A stretch of DNA of 64,000 nucleotides from the NCBI RefSeq assembly GCF_030283145.1, contig NZ_JASNWE010000003.1:434001-498000 (forward strand), written 5' to 3'. Below the pieces are notes generated by a model, which was given only the letters and a program-made list of their open reading frames with translations, was not told the origin of the DNA and ran no database searches. This document shows positions 34,199 to 45,302 of the stretch, piece by piece; the first letter of the stretch is position 1; each line of letters begins with the position of its first letter. Source of the DNA: Actinomadura xylanilytica. GTDB taxonomy: Bacteria; Actinomycetota; Actinomycetes; Streptosporangiales; Streptosporangiaceae. Both the position numbers and the translations under genes were made by a program.

Positions 34199-35317
34199 AT
34201 GCCACGCCACATCCCACGGTTCTCGTTGGACGGTGTCACGGACGCCGAGGTGTCCGTCCACCCCTTCACGACCGAGGATGAGCTGAGCCTGAAGCTCACC
34301 CGATTCCGCCGCGAGCACAGCGACGACGTCGTGCTGCTGCTGCACGGCCTGACGTCCTCCAGCGACCTGTTCATCATGCCCGAGATCCGCAACCTGGTAA
34401 GCCACCTGCACGACAACGGCTTCCCGGACGTGTGGGCGCTCGACTTCCGGATGAGCAACCACTACCCGTACAACACCGGCACCCGCCACTACTCGCTGGA
34501 CGACATCGCCGTCTTCGACTACCCGGCCGCGCTCGCCGAGCTGCGCCGGCACGTCGGCGACCGGCGGATCCACGTGTTCGCGCACTGCCTGGGCGCGCTG
34601 TCGTTCAGCATGAGCCTGTTCGGCGGCATCGTGCCCGACGACTTCGCGAGCCTGGTCGTCAACAGCGTCTCGCTGACCCCCCGGGTGCCGGCCTGGTCCA
34701 AGGTCAAGATGCTGGCCGGGCCCCCGTTCGCCGACTACCTGCTCGGGTCGCCCTACATCGACCCGCGGTTCAAGGAGGCGCCGCCGTTCAGCGCGCGGTG
34801 GCTGATGGCGCGGGCGATCTCGCTGTTCCACCCCGAGTGCCGCGAGTCGGCCTGCCACATGCAGAGCTTCATGTGGGCGACCGGCCGGCCCGGGTTCTTC
34901 ATGCACGAGAACCTCGCGCCCGAGACGCACGTGCACGACCGGCTCGCCGACATCAACGGCGCCTCGACCGTGCACTACTACCGGCACATCCGCAAGATGG
35001 TGCGGGCGGGCAGGGCGGTCCGGTTCGACCCGCGCGACCGGCGGCTGGCGGCGCTGCCCGGCAACTTCCTGGCGCGGGCCGCCGAGATCACCACGCCGAT
35101 CCTCTACACCACCGGCGACACCAACCGGATCTTCACCGACTCCAACATCGTGTGCCACCGGCTGATGTCCCGGCTCGCGCCGGGCCGGCACGAGCTGGCG
35201 GTGTTCCCCGGCTACGGCCACATCGATCCGATCCTCGGCAAGAACGCCCACAAGGACGTGTACCCGCAGATCGTCACGCACTTCGCCAAGCACAGCGTCG
35301 ACCGGAAGGCCGCCTGA
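34199..35317 (+). CDS. Alpha/beta-hydrolase with Cys nucleophile, paired with GMC oxidase
   Basis: Predicted cytoplasmic alpha/beta-hydrolase (372 residues, no signal peptide). The oxyanion motif LLLHGLTSSSDLF is near residues 46-58. The nucleophile elbow reads HVFAHCLGALSFS, so the usual Gly-x-Ser-x-Gly Ser is replaced by Cys130. The likely acid is Asp307 (LYTTGDTNRIF) and the likely base His341 (FPGYGHIDPILG), completing a Cys-Asp-His triad. Cys elbows are known from dienelactone hydrolases and PHA synthases. The gene ends one base before the GMC gene, and proteins joining a GMC oxidase to a hydrolase of this type are known to me, suggesting a shared substrate such as a sterol or other hydrophobic alcohol. 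The substrate is not established. ATG 34199 follows GGGAGGA. Confidence 0.82.
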   Translation: MPRHIPRFSLDGVTDAEVSVHPFTTEDELSLKLTRFRREHSDDVVLLLHGLTSSSDLFIMPEIRNLVSHLHDNGFPDVWALDFRMSNHYPYNTGTRHYSLDDIAVFDYPAALAELRRHVGDRRIHVFAHCLGALSFSMSLFGGIVPDDFASLVVNSVSLTPRVPAWSKVKMLAGPPFADYLLGSPYIDPRFKEAPPFSARWLMARAISLFHPECRESACHMQSFMWATGRPGFFMHENLAPETHVHDRLADINGASTVHYYRHIRKMVRAGRAVRFDPRDRRLAALPGNFLARAAEITTPILYTTGDTNRIFTDSNIVCHRLMSRLAPGRHELAVFPGYGHIDPILGKNAHKDVYPQIVTHFAKHSVDRKAA

Positions 35318-35318
35318 G

Positions 35319-37790
<2,472 letters not shown>

Positions 37791-37807
37791 ACGGGGCCGC
37801 CATGAAC

Positions 37808-37849
37808 GCACGAGGCCAAGAGAACTGCGGGGTGCTCTTGGCCTCGTGC
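37808..37849. terminator. Bidirectional intrinsic terminator, 15-bp perfect stem
   Basis: Arms 37808-37822 (GCACGAGGCCAAGAG) and 37835-37849 (CTCTTGGCCTCGTGC) are perfectly complementary around a 12-nt loop. They lie between two convergent genes, 17 bp after the GMC stop and 54 bp before the AAA+ stop. A short pyrimidine run CCCCTTTCC follows on the plus side. It is the strongest hairpin seen in the window. Confidence 0.85.
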
Positions 37850-37903
37850 CCCTTTCCGCCGCGGATCCGGCCCGGCGACGGCCGTCTCCTTCGCCGCGCT
37901 CCG

Positions 37904-40900
37904 CTAGAGGTAGAGCCCGAAGTCGTTCCCGCCGGGACGGCCCTCGGTGACCCCGGCGTCGCGCAGGTCGTCCAGGCGCAGCGTCCGCACCTCGTCCTCG
38001 TCGACCGGGTCGGCGGAGGTGATGCGCTGGGCCTGGACCGACACCGCGCGGTCGAGCAGGTTGCGCACCTCCCGCGCGTTCCCGAAGCGCGGGCCGCGCG
38101 CGAGGCCGCGCAGCACCTGCCGCACCGCGTCCAGCGCGCGCGGCTCGACGGTGAACCCGGCGCCCGCCGCCATCGACTCGAAGATCGCGACCAGCTCCGC
38201 GGCGCCATAGTCGGGGAAGCGCAGCACCCGGGGGAAGCGCGAGGCGAGCCCGGGGTTGGACTCCAGGAACCGCTCCATCTCCCGCTCGTAGCCGGCCACG
38301 ATGACCACCAGGTCGCCCCGGTGCTCCTCCATCAGCCGCAGCAGCTCGGCGACCGCCTCGTGCCCGAAGTCCGCGCCGGGCGCGTGCGCCCCGGCCAGGG
38401 CGTACGCCTCGTCGACGAACAGCACCCCGCCGAGCGCCCGCTCCACCGCGGCGCGCACCTTGGGCGCGGTCTGCCCGACGTACTCGGCGACCAGGTCGGC
38501 GCGGGCGACCTCCACCAGGTGCCCGGAGGTCAGCAGCCCGAGCCGCGTGTAGACGGCGGCGAGCAGCCGGGCGATGGTGGTCTTGGCCGTCCCGGGGTTG
38601 CCGGTGAACACCATGTGCCGGGTGGGCCGGGCGGCCGGGACGCCGGCGTCGCGACGCGGGCGCTCGGCGCGGGCCTCGGCGACCAGCAGCCCGACCTCCC
38701 GCTTGACCTCGTCCAGCCCGACCAGCCGCTCGATCGCCAGCAGCGGGTCGTCGGCGGGCTCGGCCCGGTCGGCGGGGACGAGCGTGACCGGGACGTCGGC
38801 GAGGGACAGCGCGTCGAGGGAGTCGTCCTCGTCGAGGGCGCCGCCGGTGAGGACCCGCCGCCCCTGCCTGGCCACCATCCGGTCCAGCAGGGCGGCCATC
38901 AGCCGGGCGTTGCCCTGCCGGGCGCCGTCCGGGGCGTCGCGGAGCAGCGCGCGGACGCCGGCGAGCACGCCGTCGCCGAGCGCGAACCCGTCGGCGGCGG
39001 CGCGGGCCGCGAACACCTCGACCAGGTCGTCGCTCGTCAGGTCGGGGAACCGCACCGTCTTCGGGAACAGCCTGGCGAGGTCGGCGCGGGACTTCAGCAG
39101 CCCGCCGAGGTCGGCGTCCGGCCCGGCCAGTACCACCACCACGTCCTCGGGGTGGGACTCGATCGCGGCGATCAGCGCGTCGGCGGCCTCGCCGTCGCGG
39201 GGCGAACCGGACGGGTCCAGCAGGTGCGCGTTGTCGACCAGCAGGATCCCGCCGAGCGCGCGCTCGACCGCGCGCCGCACCCGGGGCCCGCTCTCGCCGG
39301 AGTACCCGCCGGTCAGGTCGGCGCGGTCCACCTGGACCAGGTGCCCGGAGGTCAGCACGCCGAGCTCGCCGTAGAGGCGGCCGAGGACGCCCGCCACCGT
39401 GGACTTGCCGGTGCCGGGACGGCCGGCGAAGACCAGGTGCCGGGACCGCGCGAAGGCGGTCATCCCGGCCTCCTGCCGCAGGCTGGCGGCCTTGGCCTCG
39501 GTGACCAGCGCGCGGACCTCCCGCTTGACCGGCTCGATCCCGACGCAGGCGGCCAGCTCGGCGAGCGGGTCGGACCCGGCCGTGCCGGGCGTGAGCGGCC
39601 GGTGCGGCAGGTCGGCGTCGGTGACCTCGGCGGACGCCGCGTCCCGGCGGCGGGCCCGGTCCAGGCAGTGCCCGGCGAGGTGGTCGGCGAGCCGCGCGTT
39701 GCGCATGTTGAGCTGGGCGGGCGTCCGCGCCAGCAGCGCCCCGGCCGCCCGCGCGACCCGCTGCTCGACCCGGCCGCCGCGGGCCCGCACGGCGCGTCCG
39801 AACAGCTCCGCGTGGTCGAGGACGCCGAAGTCGCGGGTGCGCGCCACCCGCATACCGCGGACGAGCGCCGGGTTGGCGTCCAGGACGCGCTCCTCCCCGC
39901 CGGTGCGGCAGAGCGCGACGACGTGCAGGTCCGGGTGGTCGGCCAGGGCGCGGCGCAGCTCCTCCAGCACCGCCGGACCGGCCGGGTCGTGGCCGAGGAG
40001 CGCGTCGAGATGCCGGACGACCAGCAGCAGCCGCCCTTCGACGCAGTCGCGGACGCGGGCCTGGAACCACAGGACGGCGTCGCTCACCCCGAGGGAGGTG
40101 AACGACTGGTCGGACACCGGCAGCGCGGCGCGGATCCGGCCCTGGCCGGTCAGCACCCGCTCGAGCGCGACGGCGGCGGTGCGCCGCCCGGTGCCCTCCG
40201 AACCGGAGATCAGCAGCCGCACCGGCCGGTCCCGGTCCCGGGCGGACGCGCGCAGCGCGCCGGTCAGCGCCGCCGGGCCGATGACCCCGCCGAGGTCGGC
40301 GAACTCGTCACCCTCCGCCGGACAGGCCTGGGCGGGCACGGCGGGCGCGGCGCCAGCGACGGCGGTTCCGCCGGCGACGGCGGTTCCGCCGGACGTGGAG
40401 CCGTTGGGCCCGAATCCTCCGGTCCCGGACGTTCCGGATGTGGAGGCGAAGCGTGCGGTCAGCGGGTTGAGCACGCTGGTGCGCCGGGTGAACAGCCGCC
40501 GCAGGTCCATCTGGAAGGCGCGGACGGGGACGCGGCAGCGCGGGCTGGTGGCGGCGTCGGGCAGTCCCTGGACGGCGCCGGTGAGGCGGACGGCCATGTC
40601 GAGCCAGGCCCGGCACGCGTCGGCCTCGCCCGCGACCAGCCCCCGCGCCAGCCAGGCGCGCTGCTCCTGCTGCCACAAGTCCACCGAGAACGTCCCGCGC
40701 GACGCGCGCAGGCGTTCCATCAGCGACTCGTAGCGGGCGGTGCCGAGCGTGACGGCCATCTCGGCGGGCACCGCCTCGGCCTCGGCCGCCAGCAGCACCC
40801 CGGCGAACGCGTCGTCCAGCGGGTCGCCCTCCCCCACCATGCCGATCAGGCGTTCGTGGGCGGCGCCGAGCCCGTCGCAGACCCAGGCCAGATATCCCAC

Positions 40901-41560
40901 CGGACCGGCGAACTCGGGCAGGGCCGCCAGCGTCTCGTCCGGCAGCTCGGCCAGCCAGGCGTCCTCGAACCCGTCCTGCGGGACGGTCATGTCCTGCTCG
41001 CGCAGCACCGGGTCGTCCGCGCGCCGGTCGAACAACTCGATCAGCGCACGCCGCCGGCTCTCCAGCGGGACGAGCCCGTCGAAGACGTCCAGACCCGCGC
41101 GCGCCAGCTCGAGCATGACCGCACGCCGCTCACGGTCGTTGCCGGCCGGTTCGGGCAGCCACAGGCCCGGCGGACGCCACCGCCCACCCTGCGTGAACCA
41201 CGCAGCCGGGTCACGCACCGCCGACTCGGGCGTCGCCAGAAAATCCGACAGCAGCTCGTAATCGATATCACCCCGGGAACCACCCCGCACCGCCGACGCC
41301 CCCAGCAAAAACGTCAGCAGCGACCACTGCTCGGCGCCCGCCGAACTCGTCCCCGCACCATAGAAATCGCTGAGCTGCCGCGTGAGAACCACCGCACGCC
41401 GATCACGGTTGTACTCCACCGCACGCTCGCGCAACTCCTCGTACAAACCGTCAGGAACCCGCCACGGACCGAACCCGTAGACGTCCAGCACCGGCTCGTC
41501 GGTCAACAGCACTTCCAGGTGCTCTGGCAAACGGGGGGAGCTCACCTGGTCAGCCTCCAC
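37904..41560 (-). CDS. Triple-module AAA+ ATPase (CbbX/SpoVK-like) with novel N-terminal region
   Basis: A 1218-residue cytoplasmic protein. Residues 1-370 are helical and unrecognised. A Gly/Ser/Thr/Ala linker (371-410) leads to three AAA+ modules. Module 1 (about 420-630) is degenerate: GSEGTGRRT has Arg for the Walker A Lys, and the Walker B position reads VVRHLD. Module 2 (about 660-900) has an intact Walker A (GRPGTGKS, 713-720) but VDNAH instead of VDEA(H/Y), so the catalytic Glu is Asn. Module 3 (about 935-1200) has GNPGTAKTT and a full Walker B (LFVDEAYAL), plus the SRFPRVLRFPD arginine-finger region of CbbX/SpoVK/EccA-type ATPases. Only module 3 looks able to hydrolyse ATP. GTG 41545 with GGAGG at 8 nt is a good alternative start. 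It lies 36 nt behind a small membrane protein gene and is divergent from a sigma-like gene. Confidence 0.85.
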   Translation of the reverse strand: MEADQVSSPRLPEHLEVLLTDEPVLDVYGFGPWRVPDGLYEELRERAVEYNRDRRAVVLTRQLSDFYGAGTSSAGAEQWSLLTFLLGASAVRGGSRGDIDYELLSDFLATPESAVRDPAAWFTQGGRWRPPGLWLPEPAGNDRERRAVMLELARAGLDVFDGLVPLESRRRALIELFDRRADDPVLREQDMTVPQDGFEDAWLAELPDETLAALPEFAGPVGYLAWVCDGLGAAHERLIGMVGEGDPLDDAFAGVLLAAEAEAVPAEMAVTLGTARYESLMERLRASRGTFSVDLWQQEQRAWLARGLVAGEADACRAWLDMAVRLTGAVQGLPDAATSPRCRVPVRAFQMDLRRLFTRRTSVLNPLTARFASTSGTSGTGGFGPNGSTSGGTAVAGGTAVAGAAPAVPAQACPAEGDEFADLGGVIGPAALTGALRASARDRDRPVRLLISGSEGTGRRTAAVALERVLTGQGRIRAALPVSDQSFTSLGVSDAVLWFQARVRDCVEGRLLLVVRHLDALLGHDPAGPAVLEELRRALADHPDLHVVALCRTGGEERVLDANPALVRGMRVARTRDFGVLDHAELFGRAVRARGGRVEQRVARAAGALLARTPAQLNMRNARLADHLAGHCLDRARRRDAASAEVTDADLPHRPLTPGTAGSDPLAELAACVGIEPVKREVRALVTEAKAASLRQEAGMTAFARSRHLVFAGRPGTGKSTVAGVLGRLYGELGVLTSGHLVQVDRADLTGGYSGESGPRVRRAVERALGGILLVDNAHLLDPSGSPRDGEAADALIAAIESHPEDVVVVLAGPDADLGGLLKSRADLARLFPKTVRFPDLTSDDLVEVFAARAAADGFALGDGVLAGVRALLRDAPDGARQGNARLMAALLDRMVARQGRRVLTGGALDEDDSLDALSLADVPVTLVPADRAEPADDPLLAIERLVGLDEVKREVGLLVAEARAERPRRDAGVPAARPTRHMVFTGNPGTAKTTIARLLAAVYTRLGLLTSGHLVEVARADLVAEYVGQTAPKVRAAVERALGGVLFVDEAYALAGAHAPGADFGHEAVAELLRLMEEHRGDLVVIVAGYEREMERFLESNPGLASRFPRVLRFPDYGAAELVAIFESMAAGAGFTVEPRALDAVRQVLRGLARGPRFGNAREVRNLLDRAVSVQAQRITSADPVDEDEVRTLRLDDLRDAGVTEGRPGGNDFGLYL

Positions 41561-41596
41561 CAGCCGGGGATCCTCATTCTCACTCAGCCGTCCCCC

Positions 41597-41821
41597 TTAG
41601 TCGATCATCTCGTGGAAGAGCTTGAGCGAGGCCGCGAACGTTCCCGCCGCCCCCAGGGCCGCCTCGGGGAGCGAGCGGCCGGCGGCGAGCAGCAGGACCC
41701 CGCAGCCGAGTCCGCCGAGCATGGCCAGGAGCAGGACGAGCACGGCCCGCTGCGTCATCAGGGCGCCGCGGCCTTCGGGCCCGTCGGCGTCCGGCCTGGG
41801 AAGGTGCGAGTCGGACCGCAT
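41597..41821 (-). CDS. Small two-helix membrane protein
   Basis: A 74-residue protein. A polar N-terminus of about 20 residues precedes a strongly hydrophobic helix (AVLVLLLAMLGGLGCGVLLL) and a second, weaker Ala-rich helix (EAALGAAGTFAASLKLF). I do not recognise the family. ATG 41821 has GGAGGACG six nt upstream, a strong signal. It is the first gene of the leftward pair with the AAA+ ATPase, 36 nt ahead of it, so it might anchor or report to the ATPase; that is inference from position. Confidence 0.72.
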   Translation of the reverse strand: MRSDSHLPRPDADGPEGRGALMTQRAVLVLLLAMLGGLGCGVLLLAAGRSLPEAALGAAGTFAASLKLFHEMID

Positions 41822-42039
41822 GACGTCCTCCGGGGAGAAGGGCGCCCGGCCTGTTCCGCGCGCCTTCTCCTGTCTACAGATGTCCCCCTTCGCCGAACGC
41901 CACTGGTGTTCCCTCACCCATCCGGGAAGAGCCACGGGACTCATCCCGGTTCCGAGAATCTTGAAAGGCTCATGGCGTTCCGCCCGATACGTGCATCTAA
42001 AGACATGACGAGGCCGGCGAGACACCAGGGAGGTGGCCG

Positions 42040-43125
42040 ATGCCTCTGCCCAATGACGAGGAACGACCCGACGAGGAGACCCGCGAGACCCTCGACAGTG
42101 CGCCCAAGCCCCAGGAGCAGGGGAAGGACCGCACCGAGGTCCCCTCCCCCGAGGCCGGTCCGGCCGGCCGGGCCGGCGAGGGCGCCCCCTGCGCCGACGG
42201 GACCGGCGGCGCGGACGGCGCGGACGGGGAGGATCCGGCACTGGTCGGGCCCGGTGCCGCCGGCGACGCCGACGCCCCCGGCTCCGCCGTTCCGATGAGC
42301 GACGCCGACGTGCTGCGGATGGAACGGAGGCTGGAGACCGCCGACCTCGTCGGCCACGGGCCCGTCCTCCCCCGCTACACCGGCGGCGGGGCGGTCGACG
42401 AGAACGCCCGGCGCCGGGCCGACGGGGATCTGCTGGAGGCGCTGCGCGCGAGCGGATTCTCCGGCCCCGTCCGCGCCCTGTTCGAGGCGGAGTTCTGCGG
42501 CTACGGCCGGGCGATCCTGATGATGCTCATGCGGACCGGTGAGATCATCCCCAGGTGCGCGGCGATGCCCCCGCACCGCCCCCGGCCGCTACCGGTCACC
42601 GACACCCCCGCCTGGACCGACGACGACATGCAGGGTCTGGCGGACGAGACGGTCGCCCGCGCGATGCGCGTCTTCATCGAGCGGACGCTCCGGCAGGGGG
42701 AATGGGACCCTGACGGCGGAGCGTCGCTGAAGACCTTCTTCGTGGGCTGCTGCATCCTGCAATTCCCCAACGTCTTCTCCGTCTGGCACCGGCAGCGCGG
42801 CAAGTGGGAGGACAATGAGCGGCTGGACCGGACCGGCGCCGTCGACACCGGCGCCGTGGAGATCCGGGTCGATTCCAGCGGCGCGGGTGCGGACGGCTGG
42901 AGCGACCTGACCGCCGCCGCCGCCCTCGACTCGGTGCTGGCCGGCCAGTGGCTCCAGAGCCTGCGGCCGAAGGAGCGGATCGTCATGGAGCTGCTGCTGA
43001 ACGACCACACGCAGGTTCAGATCGCCGCGTTCCTCGACATGCCGCTCACCACCGTGCGCGGCGTCGTGGAGCGCGTGCGCCGGCGCGCCCGCGAGGACGG
43101 CGGCGGGCGGTGGAGGGGGGAATGA
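42040..43125 (+). CDS. Sigma-70-family-like protein with long disordered N-terminus
   Basis: A 361-residue protein. Residues 1-85 are an acidic, Gly/Pro-rich disordered tail. Residues about 125-280 resemble a sigma region 2 (VRALFEAEFCGYGRAILMML, KTFFVGCCILQFPNVFSVWH). Residues about 300-355 are a clear sigma region 4 HTH: LRPKERIVMELLLNDHTQVQ and IAAFLDMPLTTVRGVVERVR. GGGAGGTGG precedes ATG 42040. The gene is divergent from the membrane/AAA+ pair across a 218-bp gap and overlaps the next gene by ATGA. It could be an alternative sigma factor or a transcriptional regulator using a sigma-like HTH. Its N-terminal tail is unusual for ECF sigma factors. Confidence 0.75.
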   Translation: MPLPNDEERPDEETRETLDSAPKPQEQGKDRTEVPSPEAGPAGRAGEGAPCADGTGGADGADGEDPALVGPGAAGDADAPGSAVPMSDADVLRMERRLETADLVGHGPVLPRYTGGGAVDENARRRADGDLLEALRASGFSGPVRALFEAEFCGYGRAILMMLMRTGEIIPRCAAMPPHRPRPLPVTDTPAWTDDDMQGLADETVARAMRVFIERTLRQGEWDPDGGASLKTFFVGCCILQFPNVFSVWHRQRGKWEDNERLDRTGAVDTGAVEIRVDSSGAGADGWSDLTAAAALDSVLAGQWLQSLRPKERIVMELLLNDHTQVQIAAFLDMPLTTVRGVVERVRRRAREDGGGRWRGE

Positions 43126-43748
43126 TGGGCGAGCGGCAATTGACGAGACTGTTCCAGCAGCGGCTCGACCGGCTCAGCGGCCTCTGCCGGTCCCTGGACC
43201 TGGGCGTCGACGCCGGCACCCTGGGCCGGCTGGCCAGGGAGACGGCGGTGTCCGGCGGGACGGCCTCGCGGAACACCTCCGGCGGGGCCGCGGCGCTCCC
43301 CGGCATCGTGCGCGTCGTCGCCATGCCCGAAGAGCACACGCCGGCGCAGATCCGCACCGGGGTGGACGCCTGGGTGCGCGCGGCGGTCGACGCCGGACTC
43401 GCTCGGCCCGGCGAGCACAAGGCGCTGGCCGAGATCGTGGTCGCCGAGCTGCTGATCGAGCGTTCGTCGCTGGGCGGGCCGGGCGCGCGGACGGCGCGGC
43501 GGAGCCCGCCGGGCCTGCTCTCGGAGACCGCCCCGTCCGGCGGCCGGGCGGTCCGCGCGCCGTCGCCCGCGGAGCCGGCCCCGCTCCCGTACGGGCCCGC
43601 CGCGACCGGTCGGGTGCTGCCCGGTCCCGCTCATCCTGCGGCCGAGGTGGCGCGGGACGCCGATCCCGCCTGCCTGCGGGTGGCGAGGACGAACACCATC
43701 GGGGAGCCGGGCCGCCCCCCGGTCCCGCCCGACCAGCCGCCGCCCTGA
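43122..43748 (+). CDS. Hypothetical protein translationally coupled to the sigma-like gene
   Basis: A 208-residue protein of unknown family. Residues 1-60 are predicted helical (LTRLFQQRLDRLSGLCRSLD). A middle part (about 65-115) has an ordered pattern (IVRVVAMPEEHTPAQIRTGV, AEIVVAELLIERSSL), and the last 90 residues are Pro/Ala-rich and likely disordered. The first ATG overlaps the upstream stop (ATGA) and a second ATG follows at once; GGAGGGGGG lies upstream. The tight coupling suggests a function with the sigma-like protein, such as an anti-sigma or adaptor, but no known anti-sigma motif is visible. Confidence 0.6.
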   Translation: MMGERQLTRLFQQRLDRLSGLCRSLDLGVDAGTLGRLARETAVSGGTASRNTSGGAAALPGIVRVVAMPEEHTPAQIRTGVDAWVRAAVDAGLARPGEHKALAEIVVAELLIERSSLGGPGARTARRSPPGLLSETAPSGGRAVRAPSPAEPAPLPYGPAATGRVLPGPAHPAAEVARDADPACLRVARTNTIGEPGRPPVPPDQPPP

Positions 43749-43767
43749 GCCACTGCCCGGCCTCGGC

Positions 43768-44199
43768 TCAGGAGGCGGGTGGCTGGCCGTAGAGGCGGTC
43801 GACGCTGAGGCTGATGATGACGCGGCGGTCGGCGACCATCGCGCGCCGGTAGTCGTCCCAGTCGGGGTGCTCGCCGCGAATGTCGCGGTAGAGGGCGATC
43901 AGGTCCTCCACCTCGACGCCGTCCGGGGCCGTGGCGGGCGCCGACAGCTCGGCGGCGCCCTCGGCGACGGCCCACGCCCAGCCGTCGGGGCTGCCGACGT
44001 GCAGGCTGGCACGCGGGTCGCGGCGCAGGTTGCGGGCCTTGGCCCGGTCGTCGGTGATCGAGACCCGGACCAGCCGCCGGCCCTCGTCGTAGTGGTAGTT
44101 GATGGTGGAGAGCTGAGGGCGGCCGTCCCGCTTGAGGGTGGCCAGGACCCCGATGTCCCGCTCGCTGATCAGCTTCACCAGTGCCGCGTCGTCTGCCAT
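43768..44199 (-). CDS. PPOX-class F420-dependent oxidoreductase
   Basis: Small flavin/deazaflavin-binding split-barrel protein (143 residues) resembling the mycobacterial Rv1155 group. Typical strands and loops are present: DIGVLATLKRDGRPQLSTIN, RLVRVSITDDRAKARNL, DPRASLHVGSPDGWAWAVAE and MVADRRVIISLSVDRLYG near the C-terminus. The length fits. These enzymes use reduced F420 (sometimes FMN) for single-step reductions; the natural substrate is unknown. It is convergent with the preceding hypothetical gene and appears to be a single-gene unit. Confidence 0.85.
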   Translation of the reverse strand: MADDAALVKLISERDIGVLATLKRDGRPQLSTINYHYDEGRRLVRVSITDDRAKARNLRRDPRASLHVGSPDGWAWAVAEGAAELSAPATAPDGVEVEDLIALYRDIRGEHPDWDDYRRAMVADRRVIISLSVDRLYGQPPAS

Positions 44200-44292
44200 C
44201 GTCCGCCTCCCGGGGATCGTGTCGTGTACCAGTGCACAACCGCGCCGCGGCCGGACGGCTTCCCGGCGGCGCGGCGGGCGCCGCCGCCGGGG

Positions 44293-44994
44293 TCAGCCGG
44301 CCGACGACTCGGGCGCCGACCCGACCAGCCTGGGGAAGGCGAGCACGGTCCCGGGCCGGGCGGGGCGGTCGTCCGGCCCGTCGCGCTCCCCCCAGCCGTC
44401 GACACCGCCGTCCCGGGCGCGGCCGGTGAAGATGTGGCCGCGGAAGGTGGTGCCCTTCGCCTTGACCCTGATCGGCTCGAACTCCGTGGGCGGCAGCGAG
44501 CAGAACCCGGTCTGCACGACGTCCTCGTAGAGCGAGTCCGACACCACGTACGCGAGGTCGCGGTCCCGGCCGTCGTTGAGCAGCCGGCGCAGCGGCGCCG
44601 AGTCGAGCAGCCGCTGCACCACGATCGGCGCGTCGCCGGCCGGGCCGAAGGGGCCCGCGGTGAGTGTGCCGTGGTGCAGGGCCAGCCGCACCCGCAGCGG
44701 CGGGCCCGCCTCCCCGTCACCGTTGATCTCGCGCAGCCGCGCCGCGAGCTCGATGGCGAAGTCCCCGGCCACCGGCGCCGGGTCGACGCCCACGGGCAGG
44801 GTGGCCAGCTCGCCGTCGCCGCCGACCTGCTTGTCCCAGAGGGCCCGGTTGAGGCCGACGCCCCGGGCCGCGCGGTCGAGTGCGTCCGAAAGGTACTGCT
44901 GGGCGAGCAGCTGCTCGCGGGTGTCCCGCTTGCTGTACGCCTGGATGTCCACCGCCAGCAGCAGGCGGTAGGCCAGGTATCCGTTTCCCTTCAC
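44293..44994 (-). CDS. Class III nucleotidyl-cyclase-like protein, degenerate
   Basis: A 233-residue cytoplasmic protein whose first 165 residues follow the class III cyclase fold order. LLLAVDIQAYSKRD (Asp16) matches the first metal-Asp strand, KQVGGDGELATLP (Asp60) the second metal loop, RVRLALHHGTLTAGPFG the I-G-x-H-x-G strand and APIVVQRLLDSA the helix that normally carries N-x-A-x-R. The Asn and Arg of that last motif are missing. A Lys/Asp purine-selecting pair was not found. It may be a binding-only or differently acting homologue. GTG 44994 is chosen with AAGGGG nine nt upstream; an extension to 45168 would be low-complexity. The 299-nt region 44995-45293 separates it from a divergent gene. 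Confidence 0.6.
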   Translation of the reverse strand: MKGNGYLAYRLLLAVDIQAYSKRDTREQLLAQQYLSDALDRAARGVGLNRALWDKQVGGDGELATLPVGVDPAPVAGDFAIELAARLREINGDGEAGPPLRVRLALHHGTLTAGPFGPAGDAPIVVQRLLDSAPLRRLLNDGRDRDLAYVVSDSLYEDVVQTGFCSLPPTEFEPIRVKAKGTTFRGHIFTGRARDGGVDGWGERDGPDDRPARPGTVLAFPRLVGSAPESSAG

Positions 44995-45172
44995 GCCAGA
45001 TCGCCCCTTGGTCCTCCGAGCAAGCAAGGGCCCGCTGCCCTCATTCGCTCCACAGTGGAGAGAGTGTTGCCAGGTGGAGGACCACCGTGGTGCCCGGGTG
45101 CGCGCCTCCTCTGCGTCGTGTGATGCGGATGAACGAGAAGTTGGACGCCCCCCACATCCCGCATGCACTCAA

Positions 45173-45204
45173 AAGTAAGGGACTCATGGCAAACAAGTAA
45201 GGGA
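45173..45204. promoter_or_regulatory. Direct repeat AAGTAAGGGA with 22-bp period
   Basis: AAGTAAGGGA occurs at 45173-45182 and again at 45195-45204, two helical turns apart, in the gap between the divergent cyclase-like gene and the gene at 45303. The surroundings are the only AT-leaning stretch of this gap. A pair of same-face sites suggests cooperative binding of a regulator; none is assigned. The rest of the gap holds a short palindrome (CTCCACAGTGGAG near 45048) and nothing else I can support. Confidence 0.5.
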
Positions 45205-45302
45205 TTTTCTCCGCGGACCGGACATCGACGGCCGTCCCGGCAGCGGTCGGACCCCGCCACCCCGGGGCCGCGGGGACCCCCGGGGGTGCATAGCCTGGAG
45301 GG

